Below, in pieces: positions 53,859-62,703 of a stretch of DNA of 64,000 nucleotides. Under the pieces are notes generated by a model. That model ran no database searches. It saw only the letters and a program-made list of their open reading frames with translations, and had not been told where the DNA came from. Source of the stretch: Mesorhizobium muleiense (GTDB taxonomy: Bacteria > Pseudomonadota > Alphaproteobacteria > Rhizobiales > Rhizobiaceae); the NCBI RefSeq assembly GCF_900099905.1, contig NZ_FNEE01000002.1:124001-188000 (forward strand), read 5' to 3'. Made by a program: the position numbers and the translations under genes. Position 1 is the stretch's first letter. The number at the start of each line of letters is the position of its first letter.

Positions 53859-54719
53859 TCAGGCTGGACTTTTTTCCGCAACGTCAAAAAAGGCGTGCCG
53901 CAAGGAAAGTGTTATCGAGCCCGGATGGCCGTTGGCGACCGGAGCACCGTCGATCGCCACGATCGGCATGGCGATTGTGGTCGCGGAGCTGATGAAAACC
54001 TCGCGCGCGGCCTTGGCTTCGGCGACCGAAAAGCCCCGCTCCTCGATCTTCAGGCCGAGCTTGGCGGCCACTTCGAACAGCGTGGTGCGGGTGATGCCGC
54101 GCAGGATGCCGTGCTCGGCCGGACGCGTCACCAGCACGCCGTCCCTGGTGATGATCCAGGCGTTCGACGACCCACCTTCCTTGACGGTGCCGTCGGCATC
54201 GATGAACCAGGCTTCCTGGGCGCCGGCTTCCTTGGCCTTCTGCTTGGCGAGCACGTTTGGCAGCAGGCCGACCGACTTGATGTCGACCCGGTCCCAACGG
54301 TTCTCCGGCACGGTGATGACCTTGATTCCGCTTTCGGCCCTCCTGGCGGCAGCAGCGGGGTCGGCTTTCCTGGCGGTAACCACCAGCGACGGCTTCGTGC
54401 CCGCCGGGAAAACAAAATCACGGCTGGCGACGCCGCGCGTCACCTGAAGATAGACCAGGCCATCGGCGACATGGTTGCGGCGGACCACCTCGCGCAGGAT
54501 AATCGGCAACACGCCCGGCGTGACCGGCCAGTCGATCGACAATTCGGTCAGCGAGCGGTTCAGCCGTCCGAGATGGCGAGGCATGTCGACGATGAAGCCG
54601 CGCGCCACCTCGCAGACCTCGTAGACACCGTCGGCGAACTGATAGCCACGGTCCTCGATATGCACGAAAGCGTCGGCGTGAGCGACATAGCGCCCGTTCA
54701 CATAGGCAATGCGCGGCAT
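53859..54719 (-). CDS. dat: D-amino acid aminotransferase
   Basis: A 286-residue fold-type IV aminotransferase: YVNGRYVAHADAFVHIEDRG at the N-terminus, VDIKSVGLLPNVLAKQKAKE with the PLP Lys near residue 147, and EGGSSNAWIITRDG binding the cofactor phosphate. It transfers amino groups among D-amino acids (D-Ala/D-Glu), giving wall precursors. Placed between ntrX and hfq, as in Brucella and rhizobia. A branched-chain enzyme is the alternative. Confidence 0.92.
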   Translation of the reverse strand: MPRIAYVNGRYVAHADAFVHIEDRGYQFADGVYEVCEVARGFIVDMPRHLGRLNRSLTELSIDWPVTPGVLPIILREVVRRNHVADGLVYLQVTRGVASRDFVFPAGTKPSLVVTARKADPAAAARRAESGIKVITVPENRWDRVDIKSVGLLPNVLAKQKAKEAGAQEAWFIDADGTVKEGGSSNAWIITRDGVLVTRPAEHGILRGITRTTLFEVAAKLGLKIEERGFSVAEAKAAREVFISSATTIAMPIVAIDGAPVANGHPGSITLSLRHAFFDVAEKSPA

Positions 54720-54740
54720 GGGTCACCCCTGAAGAAGTCA

Positions 54741-54790
54741 GCGCATGGCCCCCGAAAATCGGAATCCATTTTTCGGGGAAGACCATGCGC
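54741..54790. repeat. Rhizobial-type intergenic palindrome (REP-like)
   Basis: GCGCATGGCCCCCGAAAA and TTTTCGGGGAAGACCATGCG form a 50-bp imperfect palindrome between dat and ntrX. It follows the pattern of the abundant palindromes of Rhizobiales with a CCCGAAAA...TTTTCGGG core and CATGC ends. It may act as a terminator after ntrX. Confidence 0.7.
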
Positions 54791-54906
54791 AAAAAACAAA
54801 ATGCTACAGCGTCGTTGCGCGTCCCAAAAGACGCGCGGCAGCGTTTCTTATGCGATTCCGCCGCCGCCGTAATCGATAATTGCGTAGGCCACGACCGGAT
54901 TGGCTA

Positions 54907-56268
54907 TCAGACGCCCAGCGATTTCAGCTTTCGGTGAAGCGCCGAGCGCTCCATGCCGATGAACTCGGCCGTTTTCGAGATGTTGCCGCCAAAACGGTTG
55001 ATCTGGGCGATCAGATAGTCCTTCTCGAACTGTTCGCGCGCTTCACGCAACGGCAGCGCCATGATGTGCTGATCGGATTGGTTCGGCGTGCGCGGCATGA
55101 CATCGCCGATCTCGGCAGGCAAGAGATCGGCGGTGATCGGTGCGTCGATATCGTCGCCGCGCGCCAGGATCATCAGCCGCTCGACGTTGTTGCGCAACTG
55201 GCGAACGTTGCCTGGCCAGTTGTGCGCCTGCAGCACCGCCAGCGCGTCGTCGCCGATGCGCCGCGGCCGGATTCCGGCCTGGCGGGCGATCTGCTTCATG
55301 AAATTGTCGACAAGATAGGGGATGTCCTCACGCCGCTCGGCCAATCCCGGCACCATGACCGGAACCACCGCCAGGCGGTGATAGAGATCCTCGCGGAAAC
55401 GACCGTCGGCGATCATCGCCTCCAGGTTCTGCGACGTCGACGAAATGATGCGGACATCGACCTTGACCCGTTTGGTGCCCCCTACCCGCTCGAACTGCTG
55501 CTCGACCAGCACGCGCAAGATCTTGTTTTGCGTTTCGCGCGGCATGTCGGCCACTTCGTCGATGTAGAGAATGCCGCGATGGGCTTCCTCAAGCGCGCCG
55601 ACCTTGCGTTCGACACCGTTTGATTCGGTACCGAACAGCTCGACCTCCATGCGTTCGGGCGTGATGTTGGCGGCGCTCAGCGTGACAAACGGGGCGCCCT
55701 TGCGCGCCGACAGCGTGTGGATGGCGCGTGCCGCGAGTTCCTTACCCGAGCCGGAGGGGCCGATGATCATGACGCGGCTGTTGGTCGGCGCGACGCGCTC
55801 GATGGTCTGGCGCAACTGGCTCATCGCCGACGACATGCCGATCAGGTCGAAGGTTTCGCCGCTGCGCAGCTTGAGATCCGAAACCTCGCGTCTCAGCTTC
55901 GAGGTTTCAATGGCACGTTCGGCGATGAGGATCAGCCTGTCGGCCTTGAACGGTTTTTCGATGAAGTCATAGGCGCCGCGGCGGATGGCCGAGACCGCCG
56001 TCTCGATGTTGCCGTGGCCCGAGATCATCACCACCGGCAGGCTCGGATGCATCGTCTTGATCTCGTCCAGCAGCGCCAGTCCGTCCAGGCGTGAGCCTTG
56101 CAGCCAGATGTCGAGGAAAATCAGCCTCGGCGCCCGGTCGGCGATCGCCGCCAGGGCGCTGTCGGCGTCGAATGCCGTGCGGGTTTCGTGACCTTCGTCG
56201 CTCAGGATACCGGCGACAAGCTCGCGGATGTCTTCCTCGTCATCGACGATGAGAATGTCAGACGCCAT
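54907..56268 (-). CDS. ntrX: Nitrogen response regulator NtrX
   Basis: A 453-residue regulator. The receiver domain has DD at 9-10 and the phospho-acceptor Asp53 (LIFLDIW). The AAA+ domain has GPSGSGKE and Walker B YIDEVADM, but the GAFTGA loop is replaced (ESNGVERKVGALEEA), as is usual for alphaproteobacterial NtrX. A Fis-type helix-turn-helix closes it (KTAEFIGMERSALHRKLKSL). It pairs with NtrY and controls nitrogen and redox responses. It overlaps ntrY by 11 bases. Confidence 0.96.
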   Translation of the reverse strand: MASDILIVDDEEDIRELVAGILSDEGHETRTAFDADSALAAIADRAPRLIFLDIWLQGSRLDGLALLDEIKTMHPSLPVVMISGHGNIETAVSAIRRGAYDFIEKPFKADRLILIAERAIETSKLRREVSDLKLRSGETFDLIGMSSAMSQLRQTIERVAPTNSRVMIIGPSGSGKELAARAIHTLSARKGAPFVTLSAANITPERMEVELFGTESNGVERKVGALEEAHRGILYIDEVADMPRETQNKILRVLVEQQFERVGGTKRVKVDVRIISSTSQNLEAMIADGRFREDLYHRLAVVPVMVPGLAERREDIPYLVDNFMKQIARQAGIRPRRIGDDALAVLQAHNWPGNVRQLRNNVERLMILARGDDIDAPITADLLPAEIGDVMPRTPNQSDQHIMALPLREAREQFEKDYLIAQINRFGGNISKTAEFIGMERSALHRKLKSLGV

Positions 56269-58543
56269 TACCGACCTTTTCAGTTTCTCTTTCGGGTTCT
56301 GTCCTGCCTTCGCCGCGCGACGGCACAGTGGCGGCGAGTGGCAGGATGATGCTGATCATCGCGCCTCGCCCGTCGTGGAAATCCGCCGGCGCGTCATGCA
56401 ATTCGAGCCGGCCGCCATGGTCCTCCACTATCTTCTTGACGATAGCGAGGCCGAGCCCGGTGCCCTTCTCGCGTGTCGTCATGTAAGGCTCGAGCAATCG
56501 CTGGCGGTTCTCGCGCGGCAAGCCCTTGCCGTTGTCGATGACATCGATGCGAATCGTATCATTCTGGCGCCCGGCTTGAATCCGGATTATGCCGTGCGAG
56601 CGGTCCTTTTGATCAAGTCCGTCAATCGCCTCGGCTGCGTTCTTGATGACGTTGCCAAAGGCCTGCGCCATCAGGCGGCTGTCGAACGTGCCTTTGAGCG
56701 GTTCGTTGCCGAATACGCGCTCGAAGGTGATATCGGAGCGGCTCACCTCGACGAGGAACGAGGCTTCGCGCAACGATTCGCGCAAATCGAGGGCCTTCAT
56801 TTCGGGCTTGGGCATGCGTGCGAAAGCGGAGAACTCGTCGACCATGCGGCCGATGTCCTCCACTTGCCTGATGATCGTATCGGTGCACTGATCGAAAACC
56901 TCGCGGTCTTCGGTGATGACCTTGCCGTAGCGGCGCTTGATGCGCTCGGCCGAAAGCTGGATCGGCGTCAGCGGGTTCTTGATCTCGTGGGCGATGCGCC
57001 GCGCCACATCCGCCCAGGCCGAAGAACGCTGCGCCTGGACCAGATCGGTGATGTCGTCCACCGTCACGACATAGGATTTTTCTTCCGAACCGTCGTCGCC
57101 GGCCTCGACCGTGATCTGCACGTTGAAGGTGCGCTCCGCGCCGGCGCGATAGAAGGTCACCTGCTCGCGATGGACAGGCTTGCCCGACTTGCGGCCGATC
57201 TCGAAGACGCGGCCGACATGCGGCAGCACGGCGGAGAGGTTTTGCCCGAGTGCGGCGGTGGCGGATATGGCCAGCATCGTTTCGGCCGACCGGTTGACGA
57301 TGGTGACGATGCCATACGGATCGACGCCGATAACGCCGGCGGTGACACCGGCAAGCACGGCTTCCGAAAAACGCCGCCGCTCGTCGATCAAATCCTTGGC
57401 GGACAGAATCTCGTTACGCTGCGATTTCAGTTCCAGCAGCATCTTGTTGAAGGTGTCGCCGAGCGAGGCGACGTCGCCGTCGGAGGGCCGAACCGGCACG
57501 GCAACGTCGAGATTGCCGGTCGCGACCTCGTCGGCCGCGCCGATGAGCTGGCGGATCGGCCGCACCAGGCGGTCGGCCACGGCGATGCCGGTCCAGATGG
57601 CGGACAGGATGATGATCAGCGTCAGCGACAAATAGGGAAGTGCAAAGGCCACCTGCGAGGTGCGGCGACTGTCTTCGAGGCCGCGATATTCGTCGGTGTT
57701 GGACCTGACAATCTGCCGCGCCTTGATCACCTCGGGATCGACGAGCCGGATGGTGTAGAGATAGAGCCCTTCGATCTCGCGCAGTTTGACGATGGCGCCC
57801 ATGATGTTGCGCGTCTTCGGCTCGATCAGCACCGGCCTGCCGTCAGCGGCACCGCTCATGGCGCCTTCCGGCGGCTCCGGCATGGCAAAATCGGCGTCGG
57901 TCTTGGCGCTCATGACGAACGAACCGTCGGACCTGATCAGTGCGGCATGGGCCAGCGAGCGTCCAACGGCTTCCTTGTTCATCAGATCGAGGAAGCCGGT
58001 TCGATCGAGGCCGTAGAGCGTGCGGGAGGCGTCGAGATCGTAAGCCATCGACAGGGTCGTTCCCTGGAGGTTGCGCGCGTTCTCCTGCACATAGGCATCG
58101 GCTATCGACAGCGACGAATTGACGATCGTCTTGGTGCGGATTTCGAACCAGCGATCAAGACCGATATCGAGCGTGATCGAGGCGATGATCGCCACCATGA
58201 TGGCGGGAATCGCGGCGACCAGCGCGAACATCGCGACGATCCGCACATGCAGCCGCGACGCCGCCTTGCCGCGCCGGCGCGCCATCACGATACGATGTAC
58301 TTCGCGGCCAACCAGCGCGATCAGGAACAGGATGAACGCCGCATTGACGGCGATTAGCGCCAGCGTTGTGCTCTCGTCCGGCGTGATCGGCGTGGCGCCG
58401 ACGAGGATGGCGAAGGAGATCGCCGCCGTAACCAGCGCACCGGCAATTGCCACCACGCCCGGCAGCGCAAGCAGCCGGCGCCCGTCACTTGTGCGGGGTT
58501 CGCTGAAAAGCGTTTCGCTCAGTCTCGATGCCCGTGGAGCCAT
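56258..58543 (-). CDS. ntrY: Nitrogen sensor kinase NtrY
   Basis: A 761-residue membrane histidine kinase. Three or four hydrophobic segments lie at the N-terminus and a large extracytoplasmic domain at about 110-280, with a further membrane segment near 290-310. HAMP, a PAS domain and the kinase core follow (H box [21 protein letters not shown] box NVIKNAAEAIDG, G1 DNGKGLP, G2 GTGLGL). It phosphorylates NtrX. The ATG at 58543 gives MAPRASRL. Confidence 0.95.
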   Translation of the reverse strand: MAPRASRLSETLFSEPRTSDGRRLLALPGVVAIAGALVTAAISFAILVGATPITPDESTTLALIAVNAAFILFLIALVGREVHRIVMARRRGKAASRLHVRIVAMFALVAAIPAIMVAIIASITLDIGLDRWFEIRTKTIVNSSLSIADAYVQENARNLQGTTLSMAYDLDASRTLYGLDRTGFLDLMNKEAVGRSLAHAALIRSDGSFVMSAKTDADFAMPEPPEGAMSGAADGRPVLIEPKTRNIMGAIVKLREIEGLYLYTIRLVDPEVIKARQIVRSNTDEYRGLEDSRRTSQVAFALPYLSLTLIIILSAIWTGIAVADRLVRPIRQLIGAADEVATGNLDVAVPVRPSDGDVASLGDTFNKMLLELKSQRNEILSAKDLIDERRRFSEAVLAGVTAGVIGVDPYGIVTIVNRSAETMLAISATAALGQNLSAVLPHVGRVFEIGRKSGKPVHREQVTFYRAGAERTFNVQITVEAGDDGSEEKSYVVTVDDITDLVQAQRSSAWADVARRIAHEIKNPLTPIQLSAERIKRRYGKVITEDREVFDQCTDTIIRQVEDIGRMVDEFSAFARMPKPEMKALDLRESLREASFLVEVSRSDITFERVFGNEPLKGTFDSRLMAQAFGNVIKNAAEAIDGLDQKDRSHGIIRIQAGRQNDTIRIDVIDNGKGLPRENRQRLLEPYMTTREKGTGLGLAIVKKIVEDHGGRLELHDAPADFHDGRGAMISIILPLAATVPSRGEGRTEPERETEKVGNGV

Positions 58544-58712
58544 GTCGCCGTCTAGAGCCAGTGATTGCGTCGGATGTATGCAACGCATTGTGGCGATTAT
58601 GCAACAAGTGTGGCCTGGACGGAACTGTTTCGGCGCTCGATCCCCCGGAAAAGGCTCGCTCTGTCACACCGGCCCGAAATTCGGGATCGATTTGTTGAAA
58701 GAAAACGGCGCT

Positions 58713-60173
58713 CTAGGCTTGCCTGGTCGATTTGTAGACGTTGACGCCGAGTTCGCGAATCTTCTTGCGCAGCGTGTTGCGATTGAGCCCGAGGAGCTCC
58801 GCAGCCTTGATCTGGTTGCCGCGGGTTGCCGTCATCGAAGCAAGCACCAGCGGATATTCGACCTCGGAAAGGATACGCTGATAGAGGCCGGCGGGTGGCA
58901 AGTCGCCGGCGAACGAAGCAAAATAGCGCTGCAGAAAATGCTCCACCGCCTGGCCGATGGACAGGTCGTCGGGAATGAGGTTGCCGCCGCCGGGAACGAC
59001 CGGCCTCTCGCCGGTCTTCAGTTCCGCCTCGATGACTTCGGCAGAAATCTCGTCCTGCGAATAGAGCGCGGCAAGTCTGCGGACAAGATTTTCGAGCTCG
59101 CGCACGTTGCCCGGCCACGGATAGCGCTTCATCAGCTCGATGCCGCCCGTGGAAATGCGCTTGGTCTGCAGGCCTTCGCTGGCGCCAAGCTTGAAGAAGT
59201 GCCGGACGAGATCCGGAACGTCCTCGGACCGCTCGCGCAGCGCCGGCAGCCTTAGCGGCACGACATTCAGGCGATAGAACAGATCCTCGCGGAAAAGCCC
59301 TTGATTGATCAGCGTGCGCAGATCCTTGTTGGTGGCGGCGACGATGCGCACGTCGGTCTTGATCGGCGTGCGGCCGCCGACGGTGGTGTATTCGCCCTGC
59401 TGCAGGACACGCAGCAGGCGGGTCTGCGCCTCCATCGGCATGTCGCCGATCTCGTCAAGGAAGAGCGTGCCGCCTTCGGCCTGCTCGAAACGGCCGGTGG
59501 AGCGGTTCTGCGCGCCGGTGAAGGCGCCCTTCTCGTGCCCGAACAGTTCCGATTCGATCAGGTCGCGCGGGATCGCAGCCATGTTGATCGCGACGAAGGG
59601 GCCGCCGCGGCGGCGGCCATACTCGTGCAGTGCGCGCGCGACCAGTTCCTTGCCGGTGCCCGATTCGCCTGAAATCATCACCGTCAGGTCGGTCTGCATC
59701 ATGCGCGCCAGCATGCGGTAGATATCCTGCATGGCGGCCGAGCGGCCAACCAGCGGCATCGTTTCCGGCGGCTCGTCCGCCCGCGCATCGATTTTCGGCC
59801 GTCGGGGCTCGGAAAGCGCCCGGTTGACGATGTTGAGAAGCTCGGTCAGGTCGAACGGTTTCGGCAGATATTCGTAGGCGCCGGTTTCGGAGGCGCGAAT
59901 CGCGGTCATGAACGTGTTCTGGGCGCTCATGACGATGACGGGCAGTTCCGGTCGCGCCTTCTTGATGCGCGGCAGCATGTCGAAGGCGTTTTCGTCCGGC
60001 ATGACCACGTCGGTGATGACGAGATCGCCCTCGCCCGCCGCCACCCAGCGCCACAGCGTCGAGGCGTTGGACGTCACGCGCACCTCATGGCCGACGCGCG
60101 AAAGCGCCTGATTGAGGACGGTGCGGATGGCCGCATCGTCGTCGGCGACGAGAATATTGCCGCGAACCGTCAT
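58713..60173 (-). CDS. ntrC: Nitrogen regulator NtrC
   Basis: A 486-residue sigma-54 activator: receiver with phospho-acceptor Asp55 (LVITDVVM), AAA+ domain with GESGTGKE, the complete GAFTGA loop (EKGAFTGAQ) and Walker [11 protein letters not shown], and a Fis-type helix-turn-helix ([21 protein letters not shown]). It activates nitrogen-starvation genes. Its start overlaps the ntrB stop by four bases. A 169-base gap before ntrY could hold a promoter for ntrYX. Confidence 0.97.
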   Translation of the reverse strand: MTVRGNILVADDDAAIRTVLNQALSRVGHEVRVTSNASTLWRWVAAGEGDLVITDVVMPDENAFDMLPRIKKARPELPVIVMSAQNTFMTAIRASETGAYEYLPKPFDLTELLNIVNRALSEPRRPKIDARADEPPETMPLVGRSAAMQDIYRMLARMMQTDLTVMISGESGTGKELVARALHEYGRRRGGPFVAINMAAIPRDLIESELFGHEKGAFTGAQNRSTGRFEQAEGGTLFLDEIGDMPMEAQTRLLRVLQQGEYTTVGGRTPIKTDVRIVAATNKDLRTLINQGLFREDLFYRLNVVPLRLPALRERSEDVPDLVRHFFKLGASEGLQTKRISTGGIELMKRYPWPGNVRELENLVRRLAALYSQDEISAEVIEAELKTGERPVVPGGGNLIPDDLSIGQAVEHFLQRYFASFAGDLPPAGLYQRILSEVEYPLVLASMTATRGNQIKAAELLGLNRNTLRKKIRELGVNVYKSTRQA

Positions 60174-61312
60174 TTGCGGTCTCCTTCGCCATCGTCGTCA
60201 GTGCCGAGCGGCGTTTCTTTCCAGGCTGGCATCAGGATGCGGAAGGTGGTTGCGCGCGGCGTCGAATCGCATTCGATGATGCCGCCATGCTCGCCGACGA
60301 TTTTCGCGACCAGCGCCAGACCAAGTCCCGACCCATTCGGCTTGGTGGTGATGAAGGGGTCGAACAGGATCGGCAGGATATCTTCGGAGACGCCAGAACC
60401 GTTGTCGCGCACGCAAAATTCCAGCGGCAGCGACACGCGGCCCTGCGATCCTGGAACGGAAACACGAATGCCCGGCCGGAACGCGGTCGACAGGGTGATC
60501 TCGCCTTGCGGATCGCCGCCAATGGCCTCGGCCGCATTCTTGACCAGGTTGAGGAACACCTGGATGAGCTGGTCGCGGTTAGCGAAAACCGGAGGCAATG
60601 ATGGATCATAATCCTCCAATATCTTGATCCGCTTGGCAAAACCGTTCTTGGCAATCGCTTTCACATGGTCGAGCACGACATGGATGTTGACCGGATAGCG
60701 ATCGATGGGCCGCTCGTCGGAAAACACCTCCATGCGATCGACGAGCGAGACGATGCGGTCGGTCTCGTCGGTGATCAGCCGGGTCAGCGCGCGATCCTCG
60801 TCGGAAGCCGACAATTCGAGCAGTTGGGCGGCGCCCCGGATGCCGGATAGCGGGTTCTTGATCTCGTGGGCGAGCATCGCGGCAAGGCCGGTCACCGAGC
60901 GTGCCGCACCGCGGTGCGTCATCTGACGATCGATCTTGTCGGCCATCGACCGTTCCTGGAACATCACCACGACGGAGCCCGGGAATTCCGACACCGGCGC
61001 GACATAGAGGTCGACGACCTTCTCGATGCCGAGGCGCGGCGACGATACGTCGACCCGGTATTCGTTGACGGGTGCCCGGCGCTCGCGCACCTGGTCGACA
61101 AGCGTCAGCAACGGACTGCCGAATGGAATGAGCTTGGGTAATGTGTTGCGGGCGAGCATGGTCGCGCTCGAGCGGAAGAAATCCTCGGCATCGGCGTTGG
61201 CGAAGGTGATGAACCCTTCCGCATCGAGCATGATCACCGGGCGGCGGATGGTGTTGAGCACGATGTGTGCGGCGTCCGCCATGTCCATGTTTTGTGCAAC
61301 GGTGGCATTCAT
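60170..61312 (-). CDS. ntrB: Nitrogen sensor kinase NtrB
   Basis: A 380-residue cytoplasmic kinase: PAS domain (about 20-110), H box [21 protein letters not shown] box [13 protein letters not shown]1 DNGSGV, and G2 GSGLGLALV. It phosphorylates NtrC under PII control. Four-base overlaps with dusB upstream and ntrC downstream show one operon. Confidence 0.96.
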   Translation of the reverse strand: MNATVAQNMDMADAAHIVLNTIRRPVIMLDAEGFITFANADAEDFFRSSATMLARNTLPKLIPFGSPLLTLVDQVRERRAPVNEYRVDVSSPRLGIEKVVDLYVAPVSEFPGSVVVMFQERSMADKIDRQMTHRGAARSVTGLAAMLAHEIKNPLSGIRGAAQLLELSASDEDRALTRLITDETDRIVSLVDRMEVFSDERPIDRYPVNIHVVLDHVKAIAKNGFAKRIKILEDYDPSLPPVFANRDQLIQVFLNLVKNAAEAIGGDPQGEITLSTAFRPGIRVSVPGSQGRVSLPLEFCVRDNGSGVSEDILPILFDPFITTKPNGSGLGLALVAKIVGEHGGIIECDSTPRATTFRILMPAWKETPLGTDDDGEGDRK

Positions 61313-62337
61313 GCTGCGCTCCGCAGGTTCATCGGTTCGGCAGCGCTTGAAAACACCTCGCGCAACGCGGCAATGACGCGGACGGGCTCGAAGCAGGTAA
61401 GGATGGCCTTTCGCTGCTCATCGACGACGCCAGCGGCGTGGCGGTCGAGATACCAGCCAAGATGCTTGCGCGCCTGGCGTACGCCGCTTTCGATGCCGTA
61501 GAGCGACAGCATGTCCTGGTAGTGGGCAACGACGTAGTCGGCCAGCGCTTGCGGGCTTTCCGGCACACCGGGCGTCGCCTCTTTTGCAGCGCCTGCCGCG
61601 ATGCTGCCTGCCGTCCATGGCACGCCGTAGTGCGCGCGGCCGATCATCACCGCGTCGGCTCCCGACTGGTCGAGGATCATTGCTGCCTCCGCCGGCGAGC
61701 CGACATCGCCATTGGCAACGACCGGGATCGAAACAGCCTGCTTTATGCGTGCGATGGCGCGCCAGTCGGCCTTGCCCTGGTAGAACTGGCAGCGCGTGCG
61801 GCCATGCACCGTCACCATCTGAACCCCCGCCTGCTCGGCGCGGCGCGCCAGAACAGGCGCATTGAGCGCGCTTTCGTCCCAGCCGAGCCGCATCTTGACC
61901 GTGACCGGCACCTCGACGGCGCCGACCACCGCCTCGATCAGCGACAAAGCGTGATCGAGATCGCGCATCAGCGCCGAACCGGCATAGCCGCCCGTCACCT
62001 TCTTGGCCGGGCAGCCCATGTTGATGTCGATGATGTCGGCGCCCTCGCCCGCGGCTATACGGGCGCCCTCTGCCATATGCACCGCCTCACGGCCGGCAAG
62101 CTGGACCATGTGCACCGGCAGCCCGGAATGGCGGATGCGCAGGCCGCAACCGGGTCTGCCCCTGGCAAGTTCGCCGCTCGCCACCATCTCCGACACCACC
62201 AACCCGGCGCCATGCGCATAGGCACGCTGCCGGAACGGCTCATCTGTTATGCCCGACATGGGCGCGAGAAAAGCGCGATTGCGGATTCTCACACGACCCA
62301 TATCCAGCGGAGATGCCAATTTGGTCAGGTCAAGCAT
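61309..62337 (-). CDS. dusB: tRNA-dihydrouridine synthase DusB (NifR3)
   Basis: A 342-residue flavoenzyme: the FMN barrel with [13 protein letters not shown] at the N-terminus, [11 protein letters not shown] containing the catalytic Cys, [17 protein letters not shown], and VANGDVGS. It reduces uridines in the tRNA D loop. It is the classical first gene of the nifR3-ntrBC operon. ATG 62337 begins [10 protein letters not shown]. Upstream, the gene order expected in relatives is interrupted by the Tn3 relic at 62490. Confidence 0.95.
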   Translation of the reverse strand: MLDLTKLASPLDMGRVRIRNRAFLAPMSGITDEPFRQRAYAHGAGLVVSEMVASGELARGRPGCGLRIRHSGLPVHMVQLAGREAVHMAEGARIAAGEGADIIDINMGCPAKKVTGGYAGSALMRDLDHALSLIEAVVGAVEVPVTVKMRLGWDESALNAPVLARRAEQAGVQMVTVHGRTRCQFYQGKADWRAIARIKQAVSIPVVANGDVGSPAEAAMILDQSGADAVMIGRAHYGVPWTAGSIAAGAAKEATPGVPESPQALADYVVAHYQDMLSLYGIESGVRQARKHLGWYLDRHAAGVVDEQRKAILTCFEPVRVIAALREVFSSAAEPMNLRSAA

Positions 62338-62489
62338 GCACAAAAACCAAGCATTTTTAATAGCTGCACATTCACTAGCCAGAATGGCGGCAATGTGCAA
62401 CGCGCAATGACGTCGCATTAAGGCGCATTTGGGAAAATGCTGGCACTAGCCAAAGTGCGGTGCGTAGTTGGGGACGCTATTGGCACTTT
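62338..62489. promoter_or_regulatory. Upstream region of the dusB-ntr operon
   Basis: A 152-base gap between dusB and the Tn3-type end. It should carry the operon promoter; no sites were identified by eye. Confidence 0.35.
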
Positions 62490-62655
62490 GACCCTGAACA
62501 TTAAAGGGGACAGATATACGGTAGAAAGTTCAAAGGGTGAACGGGATTGGTTGGAAGCCATTGACATCGAGCAGTGGCTTTTCCTCCCAAAGATAATCGC
62601 CGGTGAGGTTGACGTGTTCCCATCCGAGCGGCGAGAGGCTGTCGAGGAGATGTGA
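62490..62655. mobile_element. Tn3-type element end with transposase tail (relic)
   Basis: The same terminal sequence as at 46696 occurs here (CCCTGAACATTAAAGGGG and ATATACGGTAGAAAG). The minus-strand frame ending at 62530 then reads LLDSLSPLGWEHVNLTGDYL and PIPFTL, the last 40 or so residues of the same transposase. The second end and the rest of the transposase are absent from the window. It is about 90% alike to the copy at 46.7 kb. Confidence 0.8.
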
Positions 62656-62703
62656 TCGTGAACGACAACCAAACGAGCCCTTTCCGCTTTCCCGGAGGAA
62701 CGA

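Noticed and set aside
56228..58357. Open frame of 709 codons on the plus strand
   Set aside because: Antisense to ntrY, which is clearly coding with all kinase motifs. The translation is His/Arg-rich and shows no domain.
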